NCBI RefSeq assembly: GCF_014042355.1
Contig: NZ_JACEZU010000014.1
Span: 124,001-188,000 of the forward strand
Origin: Rugamonas apoptosis
GTDB lineage: Bacteria > Pseudomonadota > Gammaproteobacteria > Burkholderiales > Burkholderiaceae_D
Length of the DNA: 64,000 bases
Direction of reading: 5' to 3'
Shown here: piece by piece, positions 26,489-36,589 of the stretch
Layout of the letters: each line of letters opens with the position of its first letter
Position numbering within the stretch: position 1 is the first letter of the stretch
The notes under the pieces: model-generated
What the model saw: the letters and a program-made list of their open reading frames with translations, nothing else
What the model was told of the DNA's origin: nothing
The model's database searches: none
Translations under genes and position numbers: made by a program

Positions 26489-27187
26489 TTACCAGTCGGA
26501 CAGCTGACGGAACTGCGTCGCGCGCCGGCGCGATACCTCCACCGTCAGTTGGCCGGGCAGCAGCAATTCGAGCCCGCCGTTGGCATTGGATGTGATCCGT
26601 TGTACGAAATTCAGGTTGACGATGTGCTTGCGGCTGGTGCGAAAGAACTGTTGCGGCGCCAGGCTCAGTCTGTCCTCCAGTCGGTTCAGCGAGTGCGCCA
26701 CCAGCGCTTGTTCGTTGTGGAAGAACACGCGGCTATAGTTGCCTTCCGATTCACACAGCCGGATCTGGTCGAGTTCGACAAACCAGCAACGCTCGCCATC
26801 CTTGATGAACATCTTCCGTGCGGCGGCGCTGGCGCCGGTCTGGCGCAAGCCCAGTCGCCCCAGCGCAGCGGCCAGTCGTGTGGCCTGGATCGGCTTTTGC
26901 AGATAATCGAGCGCATTCACTTCGAATGCTTGCATGGCGTATTGATCGTAGGCGGTGGTGAAAATCACGTGTGGCGCGCAATCGAGCGCGGCCAACACGT
27001 CAAAGCCGTTGCCACCGGGCATTTGCACGTCGAGGAACACCAGCTCCGGCTGCAGTGCAACGATCTGCTGCACAGCGTCGGCCGCGTTGACGGCCTCGCC
27101 GATGATCTCGATGTCGGCGTGTGCGGCCAGCAAACGGCGCAGTTCGGCGCGCGCCAGGCGTTCATCGTCCACCAGCAGCGCGCGCAT
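26489..27187 (-). CDS. LytTR-family response regulator
   Basis: This 232-residue regulator has a receiver domain (1-115; acidic DDE near 7-9, phospho-acceptor Asp53 in LVFLDVQMPGG, Lys98 in LQKPI) and a LytTR DNA-binding domain (about 125-232; MFIKDGERCWFVELDQI; FRTSRKHIVNLNFV). It is the LytR/AlgR type. The ATG at 27187 overlaps the kinase stop by 3 bases; the reading frame continues upstream but only as shadow of the kinase gene. It is the last gene of a hydrolase-kinase-regulator operon, and likely controls surface or stress genes near the locus. Confidence 0.93.
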   Translation of the reverse strand: MRALLVDDERLARAELRRLLAAHADIEIIGEAVNAADAVQQIVALQPELVFLDVQMPGGNGFDVLAALDCAPHVIFTTAYDQYAMQAFEVNALDYLQKPIQATRLAAALGRLGLRQTGASAAARKMFIKDGERCWFVELDQIRLCESEGNYSRVFFHNEQALVAHSLNRLEDRLSLAPQQFFRTSRKHIVNLNFVQRITSNANGGLELLLPGQLTVEVSRRRATQFRQLSDW

Positions 27188-28233
27188 CAGGCGGCCACCG
27201 GCAAGGACAGCGTGGCACGCACCCAGCCATCGCGCTCGCTCAGGTCCAGGTCTGCATTCGGGCCCAGCGCCAATTGCAGGCGCTGGCGTGTGTTGCGCAG
27301 GCCCACCTGCGTGGAGTTGGTGAACGGCACGATGGCGCCTTGGTTGGCGATTTCGATCAACACGGTGTCGGCGTGGCGGTGACCCGTGATGTGGATATCG
27401 CTGCCGTCCGCACGCGCTTCGACGCCGTATTTGACGGCGTTCTCCACCAGCGTCTGCACGGCCATGGGCGGTACCGGCACCTGTTCCAGGCCACGGGCGA
27501 GCGTGACGTTGACGCGCATGCGTTGCTCGAAGCGGATCTTTTCGATCGCCAGATAGTTTTCCACGGCAGCCATTTCGCTGGCCAACGCCACCGTGCTGCT
27601 CTGGCCGGCCTGCAATGTGTACCGCATCAGGCTGGTCAGCTGGTCTATCATATCGGCGGCGGCCGGCGGATCTGCAAACACCAGCGCACGCACGCTGTTC
27701 ATGCTGTTGAAAAAGAAATGCGGGTTGACCTGAGCTTGCAGCGCGCGCAGTTCCGCATCCTTGGCCAATATCTGCAGGCGCAGCGTCGCCTCTTCGAAGC
27801 GGTGAGCGCGCCGCAAGGCCAGCACGGTGGCATAGATGATGTTCCAGCCCAGATGCATGCCCCACCAGAACATCAGCGCCTGCGGCAGCCACCCTAAGCT
27901 GTTGCCATGCAATGGGCCGAACGGCTGGATCAGGGCGAATCCCAGCGTTTGCACACCGACGTTGAGCACGCCCAAAAGCAGCACGGCGATGCCGACGGCA
28001 CGCCAGTTTGCCATGCCGTCGTGCAAATAGCGGTGCTTGAGCAGGCGGTGCCACAGGTCCGACAACAGTAATCCAGAACCGGCGCCCCACCAGCAAATCG
28101 CCAGGAAGGCGGCGTTGATCTTCCCGTCGATCGCGTAGGCCAGGAAGAACAGCGGGACGCAGCACCAGCCGGCCAGCTGCGCGGGCCAGTACCAGCGGAT
28201 GCGCGCGAACAGGGGGATTGTCGTTTGCTTCAT
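27187..28233 (-). CDS. LytS-type sensor histidine kinase (His_kinase family)
   Basis: This 348-residue protein has about four transmembrane helices in the first 140 residues and no extracellular domain. A linker coiled coil follows, then the LytS-type H-box QVNPHFFFNSMNSV with His172, and an HATPase_c domain with N-box VQTLVENAVKYG and the G-box VGLRNTRQRLQLAL. It phosphorylates the LytTR regulator encoded immediately after. The signal is unknown; the compact membrane domain suggests it senses the membrane or a partner protein rather than a soluble ligand. It starts 1 bp after the hydrolase stop. Confidence 0.92.
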   Translation of the reverse strand: MKQTTIPLFARIRWYWPAQLAGWCCVPLFFLAYAIDGKINAAFLAICWWGAGSGLLLSDLWHRLLKHRYLHDGMANWRAVGIAVLLLGVLNVGVQTLGFALIQPFGPLHGNSLGWLPQALMFWWGMHLGWNIIYATVLALRRAHRFEEATLRLQILAKDAELRALQAQVNPHFFFNSMNSVRALVFADPPAAADMIDQLTSLMRYTLQAGQSSTVALASEMAAVENYLAIEKIRFEQRMRVNVTLARGLEQVPVPPMAVQTLVENAVKYGVEARADGSDIHITGHRHADTVLIEIANQGAIVPFTNSTQVGLRNTRQRLQLALGPNADLDLSERDGWVRATLSLPVAA

Positions 28234-28234
28234 C

Positions 28235-29107
28235 TTACTCTTTTAGAAATTCGTCGATGCGAGCATACATCCAATCGGGATCATCGACCATGATGAAATG
28301 CCGTGCCGTGTCCGCCATGGCCAATTGCACACCGGGCAGGGCGCTGTACTGCTGGCGGTACATCTGTTCGATGGCCGCGCGCGGCGCATATTGCTGGTAA
28401 GCGATCCACGTGCCCAGTACCAGCGTGGGCGACTGGATGCGCGCGATGGCTTGCCGCAGGTCGTCCTGCAGCAAGTCGGCCATCGCGTTGGCGACTGTGA
28501 CGCGGTCGGAGTTTTGCCCCCATGCGGCCACGCGCGCGATATCGGCCGGACGGCTGATCATGGTCGCCAGCGCCGCGCGCTGGTTGGCGGCGTAGCTGGC
28601 CGCATCCTGCGCCAACATGCGGTCGCGGACGTTCCCTGCGACCTCCTTCAGTTGCACTGGTGTGGCGCTGGGCAACTGGGTGGCGCCCAGCGCTGGCAGC
28701 GCATCGACGATGATCAGCTTGCCCACCTGTCGCGGATGGTCGCTGGCCAGCTTGAGCGCCAGGTAGCCGCCCAGGCTGTGGCCGATGATGACGGGCTGCG
28801 CGAGGTGGTTGTTGGCGATGTAGTCGCTCAGCTGTTGCTCCACGTTTGGCAGCAGCGGCGCATTGATGGCCGGTACGCCGGCAAAGCCAGCCAGTGTGAG
28901 CACATGGCATTGGCGCTGGCCACAATAGCGCGCCACCGTGTCATCCCATACCGCCCCGGCGCTGGCCAGCCCCGGGATCAGAATGACAGGCTGGCCGTGG
29001 CCGCTCACGCTGACCTCGAACGCGGGAGGAGAGGCCGCCTGCACCTGCGCATATGGCAGCAGCAAGCCTGCGGCAATGGCGAACAGGCGGATCAGAATTG
29101 GTTTCAT
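28235..29107 (-). CDS. secreted alpha/beta hydrolase
   Basis: This 290-residue protein from ATG 29107 has a signal peptide (ILIRLFAIAAGLLLPYAQVQA). Its alpha/beta hydrolase fold shows the oxyanion region VILIPGLAS, nucleophile elbow GHSLGG with Ser111, and a late His near 270 (ARHFIMVDDP). It probably hydrolyses an ester or amide outside the cytoplasm; the substrate is unknown. It heads an operon with a LytS/LytR-like pair, so its product or substrate may be linked to the signal those sense (inference). Upstream in-frame starts exist but would bury the signal peptide. Confidence 0.85.
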   Translation of the reverse strand: MKPILIRLFAIAAGLLLPYAQVQAASPPAFEVSVSGHGQPVILIPGLASAGAVWDDTVARYCGQRQCHVLTLAGFAGVPAINAPLLPNVEQQLSDYIANNHLAQPVIIGHSLGGYLALKLASDHPRQVGKLIIVDALPALGATQLPSATPVQLKEVAGNVRDRMLAQDAASYAANQRAALATMISRPADIARVAAWGQNSDRVTVANAMADLLQDDLRQAIARIQSPTLVLGTWIAYQQYAPRAAIEQMYRQQYSALPGVQLAMADTARHFIMVDDPDWMYARIDEFLKE

Positions 29108-29248
29108 GTGTGCTCCAGGAAGTGTTGGTACGGGCATGGTAGGTGGCCCGGATCGGCATCGCCAGCGCTGCGGGATAAGCGGTCGGTATGGGAGATGAAC
29201 GGTTCGGTGACCGGGTTGCCGGTCCACGAAGTCAACGGTCGGATGCCG

Positions 29249-29743
29249 TCAGTGGCCCGGCAGTCGGGAGCGATGCGCCGGAGCTTCACCGCGCTGCTTG
29301 CGGGCCCGCAGCGGGAGGGCGAACCACAGGCCCAGCAACAGGGCCAGCGTGCCCGCCGTGCCCGCCGCGCTTGCCGCATACGACGGCGTGACCAGATACA
29401 GCACCACGGCCATGTCCAGCGCCAATCCACCCGCCAGCGGCGCCAGCGCGGCGCAGATGAACCCGGACGATAGTCTGACGGTCTGTTCCGATACCTGGTG
29501 CGATTCAACAATGCGGTGATATGCGGCCGGCGCCATGGCGAGTGCGATCGCCAGCACCACCAGTGCCAGGGCTAATAAATGGCAGACCTGCATCGGCCGG
29601 GGCAGGTCCATAAAGCGCTGGTTGAACACGGCGATGGTCTGGAACCCGAACAGCGCCTGTATGCCGGGCAGCACCATGCGCGCCTCCTCGATCACATTGC
29701 GCATCTGCTCTTTCAGCGAATTGGGTTCGTGCTGGTTTTCCAT
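29249..29743 (-). CDS. DUF6328 family membrane protein
   Basis: This 164-residue protein has a soluble N-terminus with EEARMVLPGIQALFGFQTIAVFNQRF, the conserved opening of the DUF6328 family, followed by four predicted transmembrane helices (about 48-72, 84-106, 110-126, 133-148) and a basic C-terminus. Function is unknown. It stands alone between the hydrolase operon and prpR on the same strand. No clear promoter or terminator was seen around it. Confidence 0.75.
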   Translation of the reverse strand: MENQHEPNSLKEQMRNVIEEARMVLPGIQALFGFQTIAVFNQRFMDLPRPMQVCHLLALALVVLAIALAMAPAAYHRIVESHQVSEQTVRLSSGFICAALAPLAGGLALDMAVVLYLVTPSYAASAAGTAGTLALLLGLWFALPLRARKQRGEAPAHRSRLPGH

Positions 29744-29825
29744 CGCGCCCGCCGGTGCCGGTCTGGCTTGATTGTAGCGTTTGCGCGGAACGGCGCGCGT
29801 CCGTTTCCGGTGATGAAAAGGCGCG

Positions 29826-31532
29826 TCAGCCGGCGCCGCCTTCGGCCCGCAGCTTGCGCCACAGCGTGGTGCGGCTGATGCCCAGGTAGTCGGCGGCGGC
29901 GTCGCGGCGGCCGCCGAAACGGGCCAGTACGGCCGTCACGGATTCGGCCGGGATGGCGGGCGCGGGGATGGGGGCGGGCAGGGCGGTCCGCTGCGCTGTC
30001 GGCAGGCCCTGCTGCGTTGACGGCGGCAGCGACGGCGGCAGCATCACGCCATCCAACATGCCACCGCTGACCGCGCGCGGCGCCAGTTCCGGCGCCACGC
30101 TCAGCACGAAGCTGGGCGTGAGCGCCTGCAATGGTTCGGCCGCCAGGAACAGGGCCAATCGTTCCGTCAGGTTACGCAGTTCGCGCACGTTGCCGGGCCA
30201 GTCGTACTGGCGCAGCAGCGGGGCGCAGGCCATGATCTCGGCGTGCAGGTTGGGATGGGGGCGTGCGCTCAGCGCCGCCAGCGCGTTCTTGAGCGACCAT
30301 TCGGCCAGCCCGATCACGTCGTCTTCGCGCGCCCGCAGCGGCGGCAGCGACAGCCGCAGCACGGCCAGCCGGTAGAACAGGTCGGCCCGGAAGCGCCCCT
30401 CACGCACGCGTTGTTCGAGGTCGCAGTGGGTGGCGCTGATGATGCGCACGTTGACGGCGATGGGCCGGGTGCCGCCCACCCGCACCACTTCCCGTTCCTC
30501 GAGCACCCGCAGCAGCCGTGTTTGCAGCGTCAGCGGCATCTCGCCGATTTCGTCGAGGAACAGGGTGCCGCGGTTGGCCGCTTCGAACAGGCCCGCGTGG
30601 CCGCCGCGGCGCGCACCCGTGAACGCGCCTTCCTCGTGGCCGAACAGTTCCGATTCCAGCAGCGATTCGGCGATGGCGCCGCAGTTGACGGCCACGAACG
30701 GCCGGTTCTGGCCCAGGATGCGCGGGCTCTCGCGGTGGATGGCTTGCGCCACCAGTTCCTTGCCGCAGCCCGTCTCGCCCTGGATCAGCACCGTGGCCGG
30801 CGACTTCGCGTACAGCACCACGGACTGGCGCAGCCCTTCCATGGCGGCCGAGTCACCGCGCAGATCGTTCAGGCCATGCTTGGCGCGCAGCGTGTCGGCC
30901 ACCACCACGCGCCGGCTGCGGTTCACTTCCAGCTGGGTCAGGCGCGCCATTTCCAGCGCGTCGTCGAACGCTTGGCGGATCGAGGCGGCCGAGTAGACGA
31001 ATACGCCCGTCAATCCCGCTTCCTCGGCCAGGTCGGTGATCAGGCCCGCGCCGACGATGGCCTGGATGCCGGCCGCCTTCAGTTCGTTGATCTGGGCCCG
31101 CGCATCCTCCTCGGTCACGTAGGTGCGCTGCGCGATCTCGAAGCCGAAGGTGGCGGCGAATTCGGCCAGTTCCGGCAGCCGTTCCTGGTAGGTGATCACG
31201 CCGATGCGCTCGGACACCCGGCGCGCCCGCGCCAGTGCCTGCATCACGTCGAAGCCGCTGGCCTTGGCGATCACCACCGGCACCGACAGCCGGCCCTTCA
31301 GATAGGCGGCGTTGGAGCCGGCCGCGATCACGGCGTCGCAGCGCTCGGTCGCCATCCGTTCGCGGATGTGGCGGGCCGCTTCGTCGAAGCCCAGGTTGAT
31401 CGGTTCGATGGTGGCCAGGTCGTCGTATTCGAGCGTGATATCGCGGAACAGGTCGAACAAACGTGACACCGACACGGTCCAGATCACGGGCTTGTCGATG
31501 TTGTCCAGGGGCAGGGGAGTGGAATGGCGCAT
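29826..31532 (-). CDS. prpR: sigma-54-dependent propionate catabolism activator PrpR
   Basis: This 568-residue enhancer-binding protein has an N-terminal PrpR_N sensory domain (about 15-195; [29 protein letters not shown]). An AAA+ domain follows with Walker A GETGCGKE (252-259), the sigma-54 contact loop GAFTGA (302-307) and Walker [10 protein letters not shown] (323-331). A Pro-rich linker and a C-terminal Fis-type helix-turn-helix ([19 protein letters not shown]) complete it. It senses 2-methylcitrate in known members and activates the divergent prpB operon. ATG 31532 is chosen over a TTG at 31550. Operator repeats lie just upstream, suggesting autoregulation. Confidence 0.94.
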   Translation of the reverse strand: MRHSTPLPLDNIDKPVIWTVSVSRLFDLFRDITLEYDDLATIEPINLGFDEAARHIRERMATERCDAVIAAGSNAAYLKGRLSVPVVIAKASGFDVMQALARARRVSERIGVITYQERLPELAEFAATFGFEIAQRTYVTEEDARAQINELKAAGIQAIVGAGLITDLAEEAGLTGVFVYSAASIRQAFDDALEMARLTQLEVNRSRRVVVADTLRAKHGLNDLRGDSAAMEGLRQSVVLYAKSPATVLIQGETGCGKELVAQAIHRESPRILGQNRPFVAVNCGAIAESLLESELFGHEEGAFTGARRGGHAGLFEAANRGTLFLDEIGEMPLTLQTRLLRVLEEREVVRVGGTRPIAVNVRIISATHCDLEQRVREGRFRADLFYRLAVLRLSLPPLRAREDDVIGLAEWSLKNALAALSARPHPNLHAEIMACAPLLRQYDWPGNVRELRNLTERLALFLAAEPLQALTPSFVLSVAPELAPRAVSGGMLDGVMLPPSLPPSTQQGLPTAQRTALPAPIPAPAIPAESVTAVLARFGGRRDAAADYLGISRTTLWRKLRAEGGAG

Positions 31533-31554
31533 GCCGCTATTGTACGCCAAACGC

Positions 31555-31588
31555 GTTTCAGCGTTTCACGGTGAAACGTTTTTGAAAC
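31555..31588. promoter_or_regulatory. GTTTCA/TGAAAC operator cluster (putative PrpR sites)
   Basis: GTTTCA at 31555-31560, the perfect palindrome GTTTCAC-G-GTGAAAC at 31563-31577, and TTTGAAAC at 31581-31588 lie between the divergent prpR and prpB, about 120-150 bp upstream of the sigma-54 promoter. That is the usual location of enhancer sites. PrpR binding is inferred from position and symmetry. Confidence 0.65.
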
Positions 31589-31708
31589 ATATTAGCAACG
31601 GCCTTGCAACGTGAATTACTTGCGTACTCAAGTATATCCGCGACCATCCACGTGCCAAGTAATTGATTTTGCTGGGTTTGTCCGCCAGCGCGCCTAGGCG
31701 ATGCCCGT

Positions 31709-31724
31709 TGGCACGTCCCTTGCA
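31709..31724 (+). promoter_or_regulatory. sigma-54 (-24/-12) promoter of the prp operon
   Basis: TGGCACG-N4-TTGCA at 31709-31724 matches the sigma-54 consensus without a mismatch in the conserved GG and GC elements. It lies 71 bp before the prpB ATG and faces it. The divergent activator PrpR supports the assignment. Confidence 0.92.
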
Positions 31725-31794
31725 ATACCTGTTCGCAACGCGCCACGGCGCAACCAACCGCAAGCACAACGCACACGCACACGAAAGGTCAGAC

Positions 31795-32682
31795 ATGAGC
31801 CAATATTCCGCCGGCGCCGCATTCCGCAAAGCCGTACAAGAAGAATCCCCGCTGCAGGTGGTGGGCGCCATCAACGCCAACCACGCCCTGCTGGCCAAGC
31901 GCGCCGGCTTCAAGGCCATTTACCTGTCCGGTGGCGGTGTGGCTGCCGGTTCGCTGGGCCTGCCCGACCTGGGCATCTCCAGCCTGGACGACGTGCTGAC
32001 CGACGTGCGCCGCATCACCGACGTGTGCGACCTGCCGCTGCTGGTGGACGTGGACACCGGCTTCGGTTCCTCCGCCTTCAACGTGGCCCGCACCGTCAAG
32101 TCCATGATCAAGTTCGGCGCCGCCGCCATCCACATCGAAGACCAGGTTGGCGCCAAGCGTTGCGGCCACCGTCCGAACAAGGAGATCGTCACCAAGCAGG
32201 AAATGGTGGACCGCATCAAGGCCGCCGTGGATGCCCGCACCGACGAGAACTTCGTCATCATGGCCCGCACCGACGCGCTGGCCGTGGAAGGCCTGGAATC
32301 GGCCCTGGACCGCGCCATCGCCTGCGTGGAAGCGGGTGCCGACATGATCTTCCCGGAAGCGATCACCGACCTGCCGATGTATTCCCAGTTCGCCAAGGCC
32401 GTCAAGGTGCCGGTGCTGGCCAACATCACTGAATTCGGCTCGACCCCGCTGTACACGGTGGACGAGCTGCGCGGCGCCGACGTGGGCCTGGTGCTGTATC
32501 CGCTGTCGGCCTTCCGCGCCATGAACAAGGCGGCCGAAAACGTCTATGGCGCGATCCGCCGCGACGGCACCCAGAAAAACGTGGTCGACACCATGCAGAC
32601 CCGCATGGAACTGTATGAGCGCATCAACTACCACAGCTTCGAGCAAAAGCTCGACGCGCTGTTCGCCGCATCGAAGAAATAA
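31795..32682 (+). CDS. prpB: methylisocitrate lyase
   Basis: This 295-residue enzyme of the isocitrate lyase/PEP mutase superfamily cleaves 2-methylisocitrate into pyruvate and succinate in the last step of the 2-methylcitrate cycle. Visible features: [18 protein letters not shown], the Mg-binding [10 protein letters not shown], the catalytic [10 protein letters not shown] loop and IMARTDAL. Length matches PrpB rather than the longer isocitrate lyase. ATG 31795 is chosen; the frame is open further upstream but that region carries the promoter. It is the first gene of the operon. Confidence 0.96.
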   Translation: MSQYSAGAAFRKAVQEESPLQVVGAINANHALLAKRAGFKAIYLSGGGVAAGSLGLPDLGISSLDDVLTDVRRITDVCDLPLLVDVDTGFGSSAFNVARTVKSMIKFGAAAIHIEDQVGAKRCGHRPNKEIVTKQEMVDRIKAAVDARTDENFVIMARTDALAVEGLESALDRAIACVEAGADMIFPEAITDLPMYSQFAKAVKVPVLANITEFGSTPLYTVDELRGADVGLVLYPLSAFRAMNKAAENVYGAIRRDGTQKNVVDTMQTRMELYERINYHSFEQKLDALFAASKK

Positions 32683-32735
32683 GCACCACCTTACACCGCA
32701 ATCGCACAACCTAATAACGCATCAGGAGATTTGAA

Positions 32736-33890
32736 ATGACCGTTGAACAAGCCGCCGGCTTCAAGCCAAAAAAATCCGTCGCCCTGTCGGGTGTGACCGC
32801 CGGTAATACCGCGCTGTGCTCCGTCGGCAAGACCGGCAACGACCTGCACTACCGCGGTTACGACATCCTGGACGTGGCCAACACCTGCCAATTCGAAGAA
32901 ATCGCTTACCTGCTGGTGCACGGCAAGCTGCCAACGGCCGCTGAACTGAAAGGCTACAAGGGCAAACTGAAATCGCTGCGCGGCCTGCCGCAATCGCTCA
33001 AGTCGGCGCTGGAAGCGCTGCCCGCGTCGGCCCACCCGATGGACGTGATGCGCACTGGCGTGTCCGTGCTGGGCTGCACCCTGCCGGAGAAGGACGACCA
33101 CAACGTGCCAGGCGCGCGCGACATCGCCGACCGTCTGATGGCGTCGTTCGGTTCCATGCTGCTGTACTGGTACCACTTCAGCCACAACGGCAAGCGCATC
33201 GACGTGGAAACGGACGATGATTCCATCGGCGGCCACTTCCTGCACCTGCTGCATGGCGAGAAGCCATCCGAGTCGTGGGTCAAGGCCATGCACACCTCGC
33301 TGATCCTGTACGCGGAACATGAGTTCAACGCCTCCACCTTCACCGGCCGCGTGATCGCCGGCACGGGTTCGGACATCTACTCGGCCATCACCGGCGCCAT
33401 CGGCGCGCTGCGCGGTCCCAAGCACGGCGGCGCCAATGAATTCGCGTTCGAGATCCAGAAGCGCTACGAGAACGCCGACGAAGCGGAAGCGGATATCCGC
33501 AACCGCGTGGCCAACAAGGAAGTGGTGATCGGCTTCGGCCACCCTGTGTACACCATCTCCGACCCACGCAACGTGGTGATCAAGGAAGTGGCGCACAACC
33601 TGTCCAAGGAAGCCGGTTCGACCAAGATGTTCGATATCGCCGAACGCCTGGAATCGGTGATGTGGGAAGTGAAGAAGATGTTCCCCAACCTGGACTGGTT
33701 CTCGGCCGTGTCTTACCATATGATGGGTGTGCCGACCGCCATGTTCACGCCGCTGTTCGTCATCTCGCGCACCTCCGGCTGGGCCGCGCACATCATCGAG
33801 CAGCGCATCGACAACAAGATCATTCGCCCAAGCGCCAACTACGTCGGCCCGGACGACCTGCACTTCGTGCCTATCTCCGACCGTAAGTAA
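32736..33890 (+). CDS. prpC: 2-methylcitrate synthase
   Basis: This 384-residue member of the citrate synthase family condenses propionyl-CoA with oxaloacetate. Features: [12 protein letters not shown], the catalytic-His segment [16 protein letters not shown] with the second His, and a late Asp region. The start ATG follows AGGAGAT. It lies 53 bp after prpB. Its short N-terminus and length match PrpC rather than the housekeeping GltA (about 430 residues). Confidence 0.96.
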   Translation: MTVEQAAGFKPKKSVALSGVTAGNTALCSVGKTGNDLHYRGYDILDVANTCQFEEIAYLLVHGKLPTAAELKGYKGKLKSLRGLPQSLKSALEALPASAHPMDVMRTGVSVLGCTLPEKDDHNVPGARDIADRLMASFGSMLLYWYHFSHNGKRIDVETDDDSIGGHFLHLLHGEKPSESWVKAMHTSLILYAEHEFNASTFTGRVIAGTGSDIYSAITGAIGALRGPKHGGANEFAFEIQKRYENADEAEADIRNRVANKEVVIGFGHPVYTISDPRNVVIKEVAHNLSKEAGSTKMFDIAERLESVMWEVKKMFPNLDWFSAVSYHMMGVPTAMFTPLFVISRTSGWAAHIIEQRIDNKIIRPSANYVGPDDLHFVPISDRK

Positions 33891-33916
33891 TCCAAGGACA
33901 AGGAGTACAAGCTTCC

Positions 33917-36511
33917 ATGAATACTCAATTCCGCAAGAACCTGCCGGGCACCAAGCTTGATTACTTCGACGCGCGCGCCGCTGTCGATGCGATCCAGCCT
34001 GGCGCCTACGACAAGCTGCCGTACACCTCGCGGGTACTGGCCGAAAACCTGGTGCGCCGCTGTGATCCGGCCACGCTCAATGCCTCGCTGTCGCAACTGA
34101 TCGAGCGCAAGCGCGAGCTGGACTTCCCCTGGTTCCCGGCGCGCGTGGTGTGCCACGACATCCTGGGCCAGACCGCGCTGGTCGACCTGGCTGGCCTGCG
34201 CGACGCTATCGCCCTGCAAGGCGGCGATCCTGCCAAGGTCAACCCGGTGGTGCCGACCCAGCTGGTGGTGGACCACTCGCTGGCCGTTGAATGCGGCGGT
34301 TTCGATCCCGACGCGTTCAACAAAAACCGCGCCATCGAAGACCGTCGTAACGAAGACCGCTTCGACTTCATCAACTGGACCAAGAAGGCGTTCAAGAACG
34401 TCGACGTGATCCCGCCTGGTAACGGCATCCTGCACCAGATCAACCTGGAACGCATGTCGCCCGTGGTGCAGGTGAGCGACGGCGTCGCCTATCCGGACAC
34501 GCTGGTCGGCACTGACTCGCACACCCCGATGGTGGACGCGCTGGGCGTGATCGCCGTCGGCGTGGGCGGCCTGGAAGCGGAAAGCGTGATGCTGGGCCGC
34601 GCCTCGTGGATGCGCCTGCCCGACATCATCGGCGTGGAGCTGAGCGGCAAGCCGCAACCGGGCATCACCGCCACCGACACGGTGCTGGCGCTGACCGAAT
34701 TCCTGCGCAAGGAAAAAGTGGTGTCGTCCTACCTGGAATTCTACGGCGAAGGCGCGACCGCGCTGACGCTGGGCGACCGCGCCACCATCGCCAACATGGC
34801 GCCGGAATTCGGCGCCACGGCGGCCATGTTCTACATCGACGAACAGACCATCAAGTACCTCAAGCTGACCGGCCGCGACGATGAACTGGTCAAGCTGGTG
34901 GAGCAGTATGCGAAGCAGACCGGCCTGTGGGGCGACACCCTGAAGGCGGCCGAATACGAGCGCGTGCTCAAGTTCGACCTGTCGACCGTGGTGCGCAACA
35001 TCGCCGGCCCGTCCAATCCGCACAAGCGCGTGCCGACCTCCGAGCTGGCCGCGCGCGGCATCAGCGGCAAGGTGGAGAACGAGCCTGGCCTGATGCCCGA
35101 CGGCGCCGTCATCATCGCCGCCATCACCAGCTGCACCAACACCAATAACCCGCGCAACATGATCGCCGCCGGCCTGCTGGCCCGCAACGCCAACGCGCGC
35201 GGCCTGACCCGCAAGCCATGGGTGAAAAGCTCGCTGGCGCCCGGCTCCAAGGCGGTGACGCTGTACCTGGAAGAAGCGCACCTGATGGACGAGCTGGAAA
35301 AGCTGGGCTTCGGTGTGGTCGCTTACGCCTGCACCACCTGCAACGGCATGTCCGGCGCGCTGGACCCGGTGATCCAGAAGGAAGTGGTGGAGCGCGACCT
35401 GTACGCCACCGCCGTCCTGTCGGGCAACCGCAACTTCGACGGCCGCATCCACCCGTACGCCAAGCAAGCGTTCCTGGCCTCGCCGCCGTTGGTGGTCGCT
35501 TACGCCATCGCCGGCACCATCCGCTTCGACATCGAGAAGGATGTGCTGGGCCATGACGCCGACGGCAAGCCCGTCACGCTCAAGGACATCTGGCCATCGG
35601 ACGAGGAGATCGACGCGCTGGTCGAGTCCAGCGTCAAGCCGGCCCTGTTCAACAAGGTGTACATCCCCATGTTCGCCAAGCAGGCCGACGACGGCATCAA
35701 GGTCAGCGCACTGTACGACTGGCGTCCGCAGACCACCTACATCCGCCGTCCGCCGTACTGGGAAGGCGCGCTGGCAGGCGAGCGTACGTTGAAGGGCATG
35801 CTTCCGCTGGCGGTGTTGGGCGATAACATCACCACCGACCACCTGTCGCCGTCGAACGCCATCATGCTCGACAGCGCGGCCGGCGAATACCTGGCGAAAA
35901 TGGGCTTGCCGGAGGAGGATTTCAACTCCTACGCCACCCACCGTGGCGACCACCTGACGGCGCAGCGCGCCACCTTCGCCAACCCGACGCTGAAGAACGA
36001 AATGGTGCTGGAAGACGGCAAGGTCAAAGCCGGCTCGCTGGCCCGCATCGAACCGGAAGGCAAAGTGACGCGCATGTGGGAAGCCATTGAAACCTACATG
36101 GAACGCAAGCAGCCGCTGATCGTGATCGCCGGCGCCGACTACGGCCAGGGTTCCTCGCGTGACTGGGCCGCCAAGGGTGTGCGCCTGGCAGGCGTGGAAG
36201 CGATCGTGGCCGAAGGCTTCGAGCGTATCCACCGCACCAACCTGGTGGGCATGGGCGTGCTGCCGCTGGAATTCCAGCCCGGCGTGAACCGCAACACGCT
36301 CCACATCGACGGCACCGAAAGCTACGACGTGATCGGCGAGCGCACCCCGCGCGCCACGCTGACGCTGGTGATCAACCGCCGCGACGGTTCCAAGGTCGAA
36401 GTACCCGTGATCTGCCGTCTCGATACGGCCGAGGAGGTGTCGATCTACGAGGCGGGCGGCGTGCTGCAACGCTTCGCGCAGGACTTCCTGGAATCGTCCA
36501 AGGCCGCGTAA
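33917..36511 (+). CDS. acnD: Fe/S-dependent 2-methylcitrate dehydratase AcnD
   Basis: This 864-residue aconitase-family enzyme dehydrates 2-methylcitrate to the trans isomer of 2-methylaconitate, which PrpF then isomerises. It has the 4Fe-4S Cys ligands SCTNTNN and a later ACTTCNGMSG segment, GTDSHTPMVDALG, and a C-terminal swivelling domain with GADYGQGSSRDWAAKG. It takes the place of PrpD, which is absent. Length is normal (about 865). It lies 26 bp after prpC, with AGGAG before the start. Confidence 0.95.
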   Translation: MNTQFRKNLPGTKLDYFDARAAVDAIQPGAYDKLPYTSRVLAENLVRRCDPATLNASLSQLIERKRELDFPWFPARVVCHDILGQTALVDLAGLRDAIALQGGDPAKVNPVVPTQLVVDHSLAVECGGFDPDAFNKNRAIEDRRNEDRFDFINWTKKAFKNVDVIPPGNGILHQINLERMSPVVQVSDGVAYPDTLVGTDSHTPMVDALGVIAVGVGGLEAESVMLGRASWMRLPDIIGVELSGKPQPGITATDTVLALTEFLRKEKVVSSYLEFYGEGATALTLGDRATIANMAPEFGATAAMFYIDEQTIKYLKLTGRDDELVKLVEQYAKQTGLWGDTLKAAEYERVLKFDLSTVVRNIAGPSNPHKRVPTSELAARGISGKVENEPGLMPDGAVIIAAITSCTNTNNPRNMIAAGLLARNANARGLTRKPWVKSSLAPGSKAVTLYLEEAHLMDELEKLGFGVVAYACTTCNGMSGALDPVIQKEVVERDLYATAVLSGNRNFDGRIHPYAKQAFLASPPLVVAYAIAGTIRFDIEKDVLGHDADGKPVTLKDIWPSDEEIDALVESSVKPALFNKVYIPMFAKQADDGIKVSALYDWRPQTTYIRRPPYWEGALAGERTLKGMLPLAVLGDNITTDHLSPSNAIMLDSAAGEYLAKMGLPEEDFNSYATHRGDHLTAQRATFANPTLKNEMVLEDGKVKAGSLARIEPEGKVTRMWEAIETYMERKQPLIVIAGADYGQGSSRDWAAKGVRLAGVEAIVAEGFERIHRTNLVGMGVLPLEFQPGVNRNTLHIDGTESYDVIGERTPRATLTLVINRRDGSKVEVPVICRLDTAEEVSIYEAGGVLQRFAQDFLESSKAA

Positions 36512-36541
36512 TGCGCGACCAGGGCTGATCGTTCGGCACGG

Positions 36542-36575
36542 CAGGCGGTACGGCGACGTACCGCCTGTCTTTTTT
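36542..36575 (+). terminator. terminator-like hairpin between acnD and prpF
   Basis: CAGGCGGTACG (36542-36552) pairs perfectly with CGTACCGCCTG (36557-36567) around a GCGA tetraloop. TCTTTTTT follows immediately. The prpF ribosome site AGGA begins right after the T-run. It probably lowers prpF expression relative to acnD (inference). Confidence 0.8.
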
Positions 36576-36589
36576 AGGAATACATCATC

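Noticed and set aside
27188-28165. Upstream extension of the LytTR regulator frame to 558 codons
   Set aside because: The extension overlaps the histidine kinase in another frame and has no homology; the regulator starts at 27187 with a stop/start overlap.
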